From: Candidatus Acetothermia bacterium
GTDB lineage: Bacteria; Bipolaricaulota; Bipolaricaulia; RBG-16-55-9; JANLFV01
Assembly (NCBI GenBank): GCA_028275195.1
Contig: JAPWVC010000030.1
Location: 1 to 12,548 of the forward strand
DNA: 12,548 bases
Reading direction: 5' to 3'
Part shown: positions 6,556-12,548 of the stretch, one piece after another
Position numbering within the stretch: the first letter of the stretch is position 1
Layout of the letters: each line of letters begins with the position of its first letter
Position numbers and translations under genes: made by a program
The notes under the pieces: model-generated
The model's input: the letters and a program-made list of their open reading frames with translations, nothing else
The model's database searches: none
What the model was told of the DNA's origin: nothing

Positions 6556-7436
6556 GGCTTCACTCCTCCCCTCTCTTCGACCAAGCCCGGCCGCCGCTCA
6601 GCGAAGCGGGCCAGGAAGATGCTCAACTCATATAATAGCAACAATGGGACGGCCGTGACAGTCTGGGTGAAGGGGTCGACCGTAGGGGTGATGATCGCGG
6701 CCAAGACGAAGGTCAAGACGAGGACATGCTTCCGCTTCGCCTTGAGGAAGGCCCGCGTGACGACCCCTAGCTTCACCAGGACATAGATGACGATCGGGAG
6801 CTCGAAGACCAGCCCGAAGGCGATGAGGAGGATCATGGCGAAGCTGATGTAGTTCCCGACGGTGAAGACCGCTTGGAGCTCCGGTCCGCCCATCCGGATG
6901 AGGAAGCCGATCCCTAAGGGGAGGACGACGAAGAAGGCGAAGGCCACCCCGGTGAAGAAGAGGAGGGTCCCAAAGGCCACCGCACTCCGGAAATATCGCC
7001 GCTCATGGGCATAGAGCGCGGGGACGATGTAGCGCCAGAGCTGATAGAGGACGAAGGGGGCACCGAACAGGAGCCCGGTGAAGAAAGAGAGCTTCAAGTA
7101 GGCGAAGAAGGCCTCCGTGGGGTGGATGAAGATCAAGCCGCTCTGCATGTAGAGGAGCCGCTTGAGGACGATGAGAAGGGCCTCGATCTGCTCTTGTGTG
7201 AAGTAGCCTGCCCCTTCAGCCTCGAGGAACCGGCGGAGGGCCTCGATGAGCGGAGGGATCTGGGAGCGGGGGAGGAAGGGGCCCTGGGCGAGTGGCCGGG
7301 CGAGGATCTCCAGGAGTTGCGTGCGGAAGAAGTAGGCGAGCAAGGCGATGGAAAAGACGGCCACCGCGGAGTAGATCAACCGCCTCCTCAGCTCCTCCAA
7401 ATGCTCTATGATCGTCATCTTCTTGTCTTCGGCCAT
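6552..7436 (-). CDS. tatC: Sec-independent protein translocase TatC
   Basis: A 294-residue polytopic inner-membrane protein that recognises twin-arginine signal peptides. Diagnostic features are HLEELRRRL (12-20) before the first helix, ARPL (46-49), YQLWRYIVPALYAHERR (131-147) including the conserved Glu, the FELP motif (211-214) in a later helix, and ITPTVDPFTQ (249-258) before the last helix. Six membrane segments can be placed. The first periplasmic loop is long: about 50 residues (50-100) separate ARPL from LIFIHPTEAFF, where roughly 15-20 are usual. No tatA gene lies in the window. A good SD (GAGGTGA) precedes the ATG. This is the first gene of the operon ending with nusB. Confidence 0.95.
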   Translation of the reverse strand: MAEDKKMTIIEHLEELRRRLIYSAVAVFSIALLAYFFRTQLLEILARPLAQGPFLPRSQIPPLIEALRRFLEAEGAGYFTQEQIEALLIVLKRLLYMQSGLIFIHPTEAFFAYLKLSFFTGLLFGAPFVLYQLWRYIVPALYAHERRYFRSAVAFGTLLFFTGVAFAFFVVLPLGIGFLIRMGGPELQAVFTVGNYISFAMILLIAFGLVFELPIVIYVLVKLGVVTRAFLKAKRKHVLVLTFVLAAIITPTVDPFTQTVTAVPLLLLYELSIFLARFAERRPGLVEERGGVKP

Positions 7437-7463
7437 CTCTACTCACCTCGAGAAGGCCATCCG

Positions 7464-7492
7464 ATTATATAAGCCCTGGCTCGCTCAGGCAA
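7464..7492 (-). promoter_or_regulatory. Promoter of the tatC-efp-asp23-amaP-DUF2273-nusB operon
   Basis: On the minus strand, TTGCCT (7492-7487) and TATAAT (7469-7464) are separated by 17 nt. The expected start near 7457 leaves a leader of about 20 nt that carries the tatC SD. Its -35 box lies against the extended -10 of the divergent ftsZ promoter. Confidence 0.7.
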
Positions 7493-7501
7493 TGGTATAA
7501 T
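7493..7501 (+). promoter_or_regulatory. Extended -10 promoter for ftsZ
   Basis: TGGTATAAT carries a perfect -10 hexamer (7496-7501) preceded by TGn (7493-7495), the extended -10 form. No good -35 box is seen at 16-18 nt upstream, which is acceptable for this class. The start would be near 7508, giving a leader of about 109 nt before ftsZ. Confidence 0.6.
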
Positions 7502-7507
7502 TTGGAT

Positions 7508-7616
7508 AAGCTCTGCGCGCGAATGGCCCGGGGGGTTTGTCGTCCCCCAGGGGGTCGGCTATAGTAGAAGCGGCGGATCAGCGAGTAGGGCCGCGGGAGG
7601 CCACGATCGAGAGGCA
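7508..7616 (+). promoter_or_regulatory. ftsZ leader with G/C hairpin
   Basis: This leader holds GGGGG (7531-7535) and CCCCC (7544-7548), which can form a short stem. The C run can instead face GGGGG at 7550-7554, so two pairings compete. A purine-rich GGGAGG lies at 7595-7600, 16 nt before the ATG, and GAGAGG (7609-7614) is only 2 nt from it, so the SD is poorly spaced. Control of ftsZ translation is possible but unproven. Confidence 0.25.
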
Positions 7617-8669
7617 ATGAGAGAGGGCGGGGTCGGTTCAGTCAAGGTGATGGTCGCCGGGGTGGGGAACGGTGGGGTCAACGCTGTTAACCAGATGGCT
7701 CGGGCCAACCTCGCGGGGGTCCGGCTCGTGGCGATCGACACCGACTCGCAAGTCTTGGCCCGGACTAAGGCCGAGATAGCCTTCCCGATCGGAGAGGAGC
7801 TGACCGGAGGGAGGGGGACCGGGGGGCGGGTGGAGCTGGCCCAGCGCGCGGCCCTGGAGAAGAAGCAGGAGTTGGCCGACCTCTTCAAGGGTCTGGACAT
7901 GCTCTTCCTCACTGCCGGGCTGGGGGGTGGGACCGGGACCGGCGCGGGGCCGGTGATCGCTGGGCTGGCCAAGAGCGCCGGGATTCTCACTATCGCAATC
8001 GTTACCAAGCCCTTCTCCTTTGAGGGCTATGGCCGGATGGAGCGGGCGAAGAAGGGGCTGGAGAACTTTAAAAAGAATGTCGATGCCTTGATCGTCATCC
8101 CCAACGATAAGCTCCTCGAGGTCGCGGCCCATGCCCCGATCACTCAGGCCTTCGAGCTGGCCGATGAGGTCCTCCGCCGCGGGGTCCAAGGGATCACTGA
8201 TCTTGTGACCTTCCCAGGGATGATTAACCTCAACCTCTCGGATGTGGAGGCCGTCCTCCGTGGGGCAGGGACGGTGCTGATCGGGCTTGGGGAGGGGAAG
8301 GGAGAGCGGAAGACGCGGGAGGCTCTAGAACAGGCGGTCCAGAGCCCCTTGCTCGAGCGGGGTTCGATCCGCGGCTCGACGAAGGTGATCATCAACATCA
8401 CCGGGGGGAACGACCTCTCGCTCCGCGAGGCCACGGAGGCGGCCGGGCTGATCAAGCAGTTCACCGGCGTCGAGACTGACATCATCTTCGGGGTGGTGAT
8501 CAAGAGCGAGCTCCACGGGACGGTCCGGATCACGGTCATCGCCACCGGCCTGCAAAAGGAGCCAGAGGAAGAGGAGCCCCGGCCCCGACGGGTCCCCCGG
8601 GAGCCAGTCAGGCCACAAGACCTGGAGATCCCGGCCTTCATGCGTCGCCACAGGGAGGAGGGCGACTAG
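7617..8669 (+). CDS. ftsZ: Cell division protein FtsZ
   Basis: A 350-residue tubulin-like GTPase that polymerises into the division ring. Seen are the N-terminal G box GVGNGGVNAVNQM (15-27), the tubulin signature GGGTGTGAGP (103-112), TKPFSFEGYGRM (130-141), the core helix FELADEVLRRGVQGI (179-193), the T7 loop MINLNLSDV (202-210), and a C-terminal peptide LEIPAFMRR (336-344) that matches the consensus binding FtsA/ZipA/SepF-type tethers. The linker before it is short and acidic/proline-rich (about 313-334). Two oddities: T7 reads NLNLSD, so the normally Asp residue (E. coli D209) is Asn206 while the second Asp (D209 here, D212 in E. coli) is kept; and the G box reads GVGNGG rather than GVGGGG. 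No ftsA or ftsQ is adjacent. A TVP38-type gene follows at once. Confidence 0.95.
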   Translation: MREGGVGSVKVMVAGVGNGGVNAVNQMARANLAGVRLVAIDTDSQVLARTKAEIAFPIGEELTGGRGTGGRVELAQRAALEKKQELADLFKGLDMLFLTAGLGGGTGTGAGPVIAGLAKSAGILTIAIVTKPFSFEGYGRMERAKKGLENFKKNVDALIVIPNDKLLEVAAHAPITQAFELADEVLRRGVQGITDLVTFPGMINLNLSDVEAVLRGAGTVLIGLGEGKGERKTREALEQAVQSPLLERGSIRGSTKVIINITGGNDLSLREATEAAGLIKQFTGVETDIIFGVVIKSELHGTVRITVIATGLQKEPEEEEPRPRRVPREPVRPQDLEIPAFMRRHREEGD

Positions 8670-8670
8670 G

Positions 8671-9405
8671 CTGAACCCCCGCTCCCCATCTCCGGTCCGC
8701 TGGAGGCTGCTCCTCTCTGGCCTCGGTTGGCTCGTCCTCCTCGCCGGAGGGCTCTTAGCCGGCCTCCTTTGGGGGAAAGGGCTCTGGAAGCTCCTCAGTG
8801 ATGAGGCCAGACTGCAAGAGACCCTTGCCAGCTTCGGCCCCTGGGGGCCACTGGTCTTCATCGGCCTCCAGGTCCTCCAGATCATCGTCTTCGTCATCCC
8901 CGGCGAGATCGTCCAAATCGCCGGGGGCTATATCTTCGGCCCCTGGCTGGGGCTGATCTATAGCCTGATCGGGATCTCGCTCGGCTCGGCCGGGGCCTTC
9001 TTCCTCGGACGGGCCCTGGGTCGGCCGTTCGTTGAAGCACTCATCCGCCGGGAGAAGGTAGAGGAGTTCGACCGGGCCTTCCGGCGTGGCCGCGGCCTGG
9101 CCTCGCTCTTCCTCCTCTTCCTCATCCCTGGTGTCCCTAAAGACATCCTCTGCTACCTCAGTGGCCTCTCGGCCATCCCCTTTCTCCTCTTCTTCATCAT
9201 CTCAGCCGTCGGTCGGCTCCCCGGGCTGACCCTCTCCGTCATCTTCGGGAGCAAGCTCGCCACCCAGGAGTGGGTGGTAGTGGTCGCGATCGCCGCCGCA
9301 GTGATTACCTTATTAATTCTCAGCCGGCTTCTCCGCGCCCGCCTCCGAGCCCTGGAGGAATGGCTCCTGAGGCGGCTTGGCGGGGGAGGCTCGGGGGGTG
9401 AATGA
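8671..9405 (+). CDS. TVP38/TMEM64 (VTT/DedA-like) membrane protein, probable CTG start
   Basis: A frame of about 244 residues to the TGA at 9403-9405 encodes a polytopic membrane protein of the TVP38/TMEM64 (SNARE-associated/VTT) family, whose relatives include DedA and lipid scramblases. Motifs are VIPGEIVQIAGGYIFGPW (75-92), the reentrant-type segment LIPGVPKDILCYLSGLS (151-167), AVGRLPG (179-185) and a final hydrophobic helix (about 199-214) with a basic tail. An N-terminal hydrophobic helix is at about 12-32. The frame has no Met, and no ATG, GTG or TTG before or within the conserved domain until GTG codons near residue 202. CTG 8671 sits 1 nt after the ftsZ stop and 10 nt after AGGGAGGAG (8652-8660), so it is the best start. 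A frameshift from ftsZ or a sequencing error is the alternative. It is probably cotranscribed with ftsZ. Confidence 0.82.
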   Translation: MNPRSPSPVRWRLLLSGLGWLVLLAGGLLAGLLWGKGLWKLLSDEARLQETLASFGPWGPLVFIGLQVLQIIVFVIPGEIVQIAGGYIFGPWLGLIYSLIGISLGSAGAFFLGRALGRPFVEALIRREKVEEFDRAFRRGRGLASLFLLFLIPGVPKDILCYLSGLSAIPFLLFFIISAVGRLPGLTLSVIFGSKLATQEWVVVVAIAAAVITLLILSRLLRARLRALEEWLLRRLGGGGSGGE

Positions 9406-9442
9406 AGGGGATGACTGACTGGATCACAATTTCCGGGGGGAC

Positions 9443-9471
9443 TTGACTTCTTGGTAGAAAATTCTTATAAT
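9443..9471 (+). promoter_or_regulatory. Promoter of the zinc-ribbon small protein
   Basis: TTGACT (9443-9448) and TATAAT (9466-9471) are separated by 17 nt, a near-consensus sigma-70-type promoter. The expected start near 9478 gives a leader of about 37 nt carrying purine-rich SD sequence (AAGGAG at 9495-9500 and AAGGTGGGG at 9503-9511) before ATG 9515. The local AT content is high compared with the neighbourhood. Confidence 0.78.
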
Positions 9472-9514
9472 GTCACTTGGCAGCATTTTCCACGAAGGAG
9501 AAAAGGTGGGGTAG

Positions 9515-9853
9515 ATGGGGATGGACGTCGAGGCCTACAAGACGATCAAGGTCCCGCTCTGGGTCTACCAGAACGCCAAGGAGGTCGAGCTGACCCTCCT
9601 GCGGAAGGGGCTAGCGCATGTCCCTCAGGAGGTCCTCCAACCGCGCCACTGCCCCATCTGCAACTCCGACCTCCAGATCCTCAAGGGGCGGAACGAGTAT
9701 CTCCATTGCACCCACTGCGGCTATACCCAGCAGCTCTTCGAGCCGGAGAAGGGCGCGGCTGAGGGGGTGATGCTCGGGACGGCGATCGGGATGGGGCTAG
9801 TCTATTTCATTAACAAGCTCTATCGGCGGGTGAACGGGAACGAGGAGAAGTGA
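9515..9853 (+). CDS. Small RHH-like/zinc-ribbon protein with hydrophobic tail
   Basis: A 112-residue protein in three parts. Residues 7-35 (AYKTIKVPLWVYQNAKEVEL then LLRKGL) look like a ribbon-helix-helix strand and helix. Residues 46-68 hold two CxxC knuckles, Cys46/Cys49 and Cys65/Cys68 (CPIC and CTHC), giving a zinc ribbon. Residues 84-100 (GVMLGTAIGMGLVYFIN) are a glycine-rich hydrophobic segment, followed by a basic tail. I do not recognise a named gene. A DNA- or RNA-binding regulator, possibly membrane-attached, is an inference. The ATG has a good SD and a strong separate promoter; a second ATG is 6 nt downstream. It is monocistronic: a long hairpin and a convergent gene follow. Confidence 0.82.
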   Translation: MGMDVEAYKTIKVPLWVYQNAKEVELTLLRKGLAHVPQEVLQPRHCPICNSDLQILKGRNEYLHCTHCGYTQQLFEPEKGAAEGVMLGTAIGMGLVYFINKLYRRVNGNEEK

Positions 9854-9857
9854 AGGC

Positions 9858-9927
9858 AGGGCCGGGCAGCCTCCTTTAGTTGGGTGGTGAGAGGATGGAA
9901 GAGTGGCTAGAGGAGCTGCCCGGCCCT
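9858..9927. terminator. Long imperfect hairpin between convergent genes
   Basis: AGGGCCGGGCAGC (9858-9870) and GCTGCCCGGCCCT (9915-9927) are perfect 13-nt inverted copies. After one bulged C (9871) the pairing continues for 8 more positions (TCCTTTAG with CTAGAGGA, one G-T), giving about 21 pairs around a 27-nt loop. It starts 4 nt after the zinc-ribbon stop and ends 12 nt before the convergent GNAT stop, which fits a bidirectional terminator. There is no T tract, so a processing signal or structured RNA is also possible. Confidence 0.55.
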
Positions 9928-9942
9928 CTCCATTATAACTAG
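9895..9942 (+). other. Possible 15-codon ORF inside the hairpin region
   Basis: ATG 9895 to TAG 9940 would encode MEEWLEELPGPLHYN. GGTGGTGAGAGG (9883-9894) just upstream is SD-like but abuts the ATG. The coding part overlaps the 3' arm of the hairpin, and no plus-strand gene follows that it could regulate. It may be chance. Confidence 0.15.
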
Positions 9943-10376
9943 ACCCAGGGGGCGGTGCGCTTGCTGAGGTAGAGGATGGTCCGGTCGAGGACATAACCGC
10001 AGTCTTGGAATAGCGCCAAGGAGGCTGTGTTCCAGTCCTCGACGAGCGCGGCGATGATCTCCCTCCCTCGTCCTTGGAGCCGGCGCTCGACCTCAGCGAT
10101 CAAGCTCCGGGCGACCCCCCTCCGCTGGTAAGCAGGGTCGACGGCTAGCCGGTTGATCCAGCCCTTCCGGCCGTCGTCGCTCCCGATGGCAGTCCCGACC
10201 AGCTTCCCCGCGGCGAATGCCCCGAGGAATAGGTCCGGATCGCGCTCCATCTGGGCCGCGATCGCCGCGGGGGAGTCCCGCCCTCGGGGGCGATAGGAGA
10301 GCCCAGCTCGTTCCCAGAGTGCGATCATCTCCGCGTAGTTCTCGGGCCTCAGTTCGCGAATCTCCAATTCCATCAT
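9939..10376 (-). CDS. GNAT family N-acetyltransferase
   Basis: A 145-residue single-domain acetyl-CoA-dependent acetyltransferase. The acetyl-CoA-binding motif A is INRLAVDPAYQRRGVARSLI (74-93), with the pyrophosphate loop Q84-R-R-G-V-A89. It is followed by the helix AEVERRLQ and the motif B region WNTASLALFQDCGY (115-128). Length is typical. The substrate cannot be assigned; the resemblance is to generic RimI-like members. The first ATG of an ATGATG pair overlaps the stop of the upstream membrane protein gene by 3 nt, with GAGGGA 5-6 nt upstream, so the two are probably co-translated. It converges with the zinc-ribbon gene. Confidence 0.88.
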   Translation of the reverse strand: MMELEIRELRPENYAEMIALWERAGLSYRPRGRDSPAAIAAQMERDPDLFLGAFAAGKLVGTAIGSDDGRKGWINRLAVDPAYQRRGVARSLIAEVERRLQGRGREIIAALVEDWNTASLALFQDCGYVLDRTILYLSKRTAPWV

Positions 10377-10609
10377 CTCTTCCCTCGGTTCGCCAGATAA
10401 CCCGAGAGCGGGGCGGCGATCAGGAGCGGGAGGAGGATGAACCCCAGGGCCAGGCCGGCCAACAGGAGCTTGACATCGGCTCTTAGGTCGCTACTCCGCC
10501 GATCGCGCAGGAGTTGCTTGACGATGAAGAACGAGATCGCCAGGTCGGTGAGCACACCAAGGACGAGCCAGAGGATGGCCAACAGGAGGAAGATCCGCCC
10601 GACCGTCAT
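10373..10609 (-). CDS. Small two-helix membrane protein of unknown function
   Basis: A 78-residue protein with two hydrophobic segments (about 5-30 and 47-70), a basic loop between them (KQLLRDRRSSDLRADVK, 31-47) and a basic C terminus (NRGKR). The positive-inside rule places the loop in the cytoplasm, but the basic C terminus conflicts with that, so topology is uncertain. No family is recognised. It overlaps the GNAT gene and seems to be the first gene of a two-gene operon. Its ATG lies 8 nt after a TATAAT, so the message is probably leaderless. Confidence 0.7.
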   Translation of the reverse strand: MTVGRIFLLLAILWLVLGVLTDLAISFFIVKQLLRDRRSSDLRADVKLLLAGLALGFILLPLLIAAPLSGYLANRGKR

Positions 10610-10617
10610 CCTGCTTT

Positions 10618-10647
10618 ATTATAGCCCCGCGGCGGCCGAAGAGTAAA
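10618..10647 (-). promoter_or_regulatory. Promoter of the membrane protein-GNAT pair (leaderless type)
   Basis: On the minus strand, TTTACT (10647-10642) and a perfect TATAAT (10623-10618) are 18 nt apart. The ATG at 10609 is only 8 nt after the -10 box (AAAGCAGG between), so transcription should begin 0-3 nt before the start codon. No SD fits. Confidence 0.68.
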
Positions 10648-10651
10648 TTGC

Positions 10652-10680
10652 TTGTCCAGCTCCAATTAGGCTGTTAAGAT
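10652..10680 (+). promoter_or_regulatory. Promoter of the ABC-F gene
   Basis: TTGTCC (10652-10657) and TAAGAT (10675-10680) are separated by 17 nt, and TG at 10672-10673 makes an extended -10. The ATG at 10693 is 12 nt past the -10, so the leader would be only about 5-7 nt; AGGAG abuts the ATG and is too close to act as a normal SD. It is divergent from, but does not overlap, the minus-strand promoter. Confidence 0.5.
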
Positions 10681-10692
10681 CCCCTCCAGGAG

Positions 10693-12548
10693 ATGGCCTT
10701 AGTCCAGTTCGAGGGGGTGGAGAAGCGCTACGGCGCTCGGGCGGTCCTCGTCGAGATCTCCTTCCAGATCGGGCGGGGGGAGCGGATCGCCCTCATCGGC
10801 GAGAACGGGAGCGGGAAGTCAACCCTCCTGCGGCTCATCGCCGGTTTGGAGGAGCCGAGCTCCGGGCGGATCGCTCGGGCTAAGGGCGCCCGGATCGGCT
10901 ACCTCCCCCAGGAGCCTGCTCTCGACTCCCAGAGGACACTCTTCGCGGAGATGCTCCAGGCCTTTGCCCACCTCCGGGAGCAGGAGGCAGAGCTCCAGAG
11001 ACTGGAGGATGAGCTTGCCCATTCCCCCTCGAGGGAACTCCTCTTGCGCTATGATACCTTGAGAGAGGCCTTCGCGCTCGAGGGAGGCTACCGCTATGAG
11101 GGCGAGATCCGACAGGTCCTGAGCGGCCTGGGGTTTAAGCCCGAGGACTGGGGGCGGCCGCTCGGGCAGTTCAGCGGGGGAGAGCGGGCGAGGGCGGCCC
11201 TGGCGAAGCTGATCCTCGAGCGGCCGGAGCTACTCTTGCTCGATGAGCCGAGCAACCACCTCGACTTCGCCGCGCTGGAGTGGCTCGAGGACTACCTGAG
11301 GGAGTGGGAGGGCGGCTACCTTTTAGTCTCACACGACCGGCTCTTGCTCGACCGCCTGGCGGAGAAGACCTGGGAGCTAGCTGGTGGCCGGCTCTACAAG
11401 TATCGCGGGAATTATTCAAAGTATCTCGAGCTCCGCGCCGCGGCGGAGGAGCGGCAACTCGAGCTCTATGAGCGCCAGCAGGCCCAGGTGGCGAAGATGG
11501 AGGAGTTCATCCGTCGGGTCCACGCGGGCCAGAAGCACAAGCAAGCGAAGGACCGGGAGAAGAAGCTCGCTCGGCTCGAGCCGGTCGAGCTTCCCCCGCC
11601 GCGAAGGAGGCCGCACTTCACCTTCGAGCTCGGCCGGCCGAGCGGCCAGGAGGTCCTCCGTTTCAAGGGCCTGACCGTCGGCTACCCCGGGAGGGAGCTC
11701 TTCCGCTGCCCTGACCTGGTCCTGCGCCGTGGCACGAGGGTCGCGCTGATCGGCCCGAACGGCTCGGGGAAGACGACCCTCCTTCGGACGATCCTCGGGG
11801 AGCTCTCCCCGCTCGCCGGGACGGTCGAGCTCGGCGCTGGAGTGACGCTAGGCTACTTCGCCCAGGTTCAAGAGTTCAAGGTCGAGAGGGGAGAGACTGT
11901 CCTGGAGGTGATCCTCGATGGGCGTTCTCAGACGGTCGAGGAGGCCCGGACCTTCCTCGGGCGATTCCTCTTCTCCGGGGAGGAGGTCTTCAAGCGGCTG
12001 GATGAGCTCTCAGGCGGGGAGGTGAGCCGGCTGGCCTTGGCCCGATTGGCCCAGACTCGGGGGAACCTCCTGCTCCTGGATGAGCCGACAAATCACTTGG
12101 ACATCGGCTCCCAGGAGGTCCTCCAGGAGGCCCTCGAGCGGTATGAGGGGACGGTCCTCTTCGTCTCCCACGACCGCTATCTTATGGACCGGCTTGCCAC
12201 CCAAGTTTGGGAGATCCGCGAGGGCCAACTTAGGGTCTACGAGGGCGATTACGCCTACTACCGCCAGAGGAGGGAGGAAGAGGAGAGATCCATCGCTGCG
12301 AAGCTTGAGCCCCAGCGCCCTCCGCGTCGCAGGGAGAGGCCGGCCCAGGCTCGCGCACTCCCAGAGCCGGGAAGAGAAGAACGTGAGGCCGCGCTCCTCG
12401 ACCGCGCGGCAGCGCTGGAGGAAGAGCTCGCCCGGCTGGAGCAGGAGATGGTCGAGGCAAGCTACGCCCAAGATTTGCAGAGAATCAATGAGCTCCATGC
12501 CTCCTACAAGGAGAGGTGCAAGGAGCTGGAGGAGGTCCTCAAGGAATG
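10693..12548 (+). CDS. ABC-F family ATPase (partial at right edge)
   Basis: The frame is open from ATG 10693 to the window end (618 codons plus 2 nt). It has two ABC ATPase domains and no membrane segment, as in ABC-F proteins of the Uup/YdiF type, which act on ribosomes rather than as transporters. Domain 1 has Walker A GENGSGKST (36-44), signature FSGGE (160-164), Walker B LLLLDEPSNHLD (180-191) and SHD switch (213-215). A charged interdomain linker spans about 240-305 (rich in Glu, Arg, Lys and Gln). Domain 2 has GPNGSGKTT (354-362), LSGGE (439-443), LLLLDEPTNHLD (459-470) and SHD (492-494). The tail has a Pro/Arg-rich stretch (about 539-563) and a coiled coil (about 563-617). Both ATP sites look intact. 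Family length suggests only a few residues are missing. Whether it is a resistance or housekeeping type cannot be told. Confidence 0.93.
   Translation, partial: MALVQFEGVEKRYGARAVLVEISFQIGRGERIALIGENGSGKSTLLRLIAGLEEPSSGRIARAKGARIGYLPQEPALDSQRTLFAEMLQAFAHLREQEAELQRLEDELAHSPSRELLLRYDTLREAFALEGGYRYEGEIRQVLSGLGFKPEDWGRPLGQFSGGERARAALAKLILERPELLLLDEPSNHLDFAALEWLEDYLREWEGGYLLVSHDRLLLDRLAEKTWELAGGRLYKYRGNYSKYLELRAAAEERQLELYERQQAQVAKMEEFIRRVHAGQKHKQAKDREKKLARLEPVELPPPRRRPHFTFELGRPSGQEVLRFKGLTVGYPGRELFRCPDLVLRRGTRVALIGPNGSGKTTLLRTILGELSPLAGTVELGAGVTLGYFAQVQEFKVERGETVLEVILDGRSQTVEEARTFLGRFLFSGEEVFKRLDELSGGEVSRLALARLAQTRGNLLLLDEPTNHLDIGSQEVLQEALERYEGTVLFVSHDRYLMDRLATQVWEIREGQLRVYEGDYAYYRQRREEEERSIAAKLEPQRPPRRRERPAQARALPEPGREEREAALLDRAAALEEELARLEQEMVEASYAQDLQRINELHASYKERCKELEEVLKE

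Noticed and set aside
5806..6786. 326-codon plus-strand open frame
   Set aside because: It is antisense to asp23, efp and tatC, has low-complexity composition and no family motif; it is a by-product of high GC.
7530..7554. G/C hairpin in the ftsZ leader as an intrinsic terminator/attenuator
   Set aside because: The stem is short and a T tract is missing on the plus strand; kept only as a note on the leader.
7559..8641. Minus-strand open frames across ftsZ
   Set aside because: Shadows of ftsZ codon bias; repetitive Ser/Pro/Arg composition and no recognisable domain.
1..12548. CRISPR array, insertion sequence, prophage or tRNA/rRNA genes
   Set aside because: No regularly spaced repeats, transposase motifs, terminal repeats or cloverleaf/rRNA-like sequence were seen on either strand.

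Overview
The window is bacterial, GC-rich and densely packed. Many Glu, Lys and Arg residues, GAG/CTC/CGG-biased codons, an ADP-forming acetyl-CoA synthetase and short intergenic gaps suggest a thermophilic, fermentative or acetate-producing bacterium. A deep-branching lineage such as Bipolaricaulota/Acetothermia (OP1), or a clostridial-type lineage, would fit. This placement is inference, because no rRNA or other decisive marker is present. I see no mobile element, CRISPR array, tRNA or rRNA.

Layout. (1) 1-120 is the 3' end of an unidentified plus-strand gene. (2) 4299-149, minus strand, is an apparent operon: a fused alpha-beta ADP-forming acyl-CoA synthetase, a BioD-like/DRTGG P-loop protein, and an AhpF-type thioredoxin reductase-like flavoprotein. 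A well-formed promoter sits only 7 nt before the ATG at 4299, so the first message is probably leaderless. (3) 7436-4479, minus strand, is the operon tatC-efp-asp23-amaP-DUF2273-nusB. Its genes overlap or nearly touch, and it probably ends at a GC hairpin at 4362-4382. (4) From overlapping divergent promoters near 7464-7501, ftsZ runs rightward. It is followed at once by a TVP38/DedA-type membrane protein whose frame has no ATG, GTG or TTG near its start and probably begins at CTG 8671. (5) A separately promoted small protein (ribbon-helix-helix-like, then zinc ribbon, then hydrophobic tail) lies at 9515-9853. (6) Converging on it from the right is a minus-strand pair, a two-helix membrane protein and a GNAT acetyltransferase. 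A long imperfect hairpin separates the convergent units. (7) From 10693 to the right edge is an ABC-F ATPase, cut off within a few codons of its expected end.

Functionally, region 2 couples acetyl-CoA cleavage to ATP synthesis and may add thiol redox control. Region 3 joins Tat export, translation (EF-P), a membrane-anchored Asp23 scaffold and antitermination (NusB). Region 4 provides cell division and a lipid-scramblase-type membrane protein.

I did not find a convincing new defence or metabolic system. The points most worth attention are: an FtsZ with Asn at a normally Asp position of the T7 catalytic loop; the CTG-start membrane protein; recurring leaderless promoter architecture; a 12-nt perfect match to the anti-Shine-Dalgarno complement inside a foldable region downstream of nusB; an EF-P with Arg at the loop tip; and an asp23/amaP/DUF2273 module next to nusB, tatC and efp.
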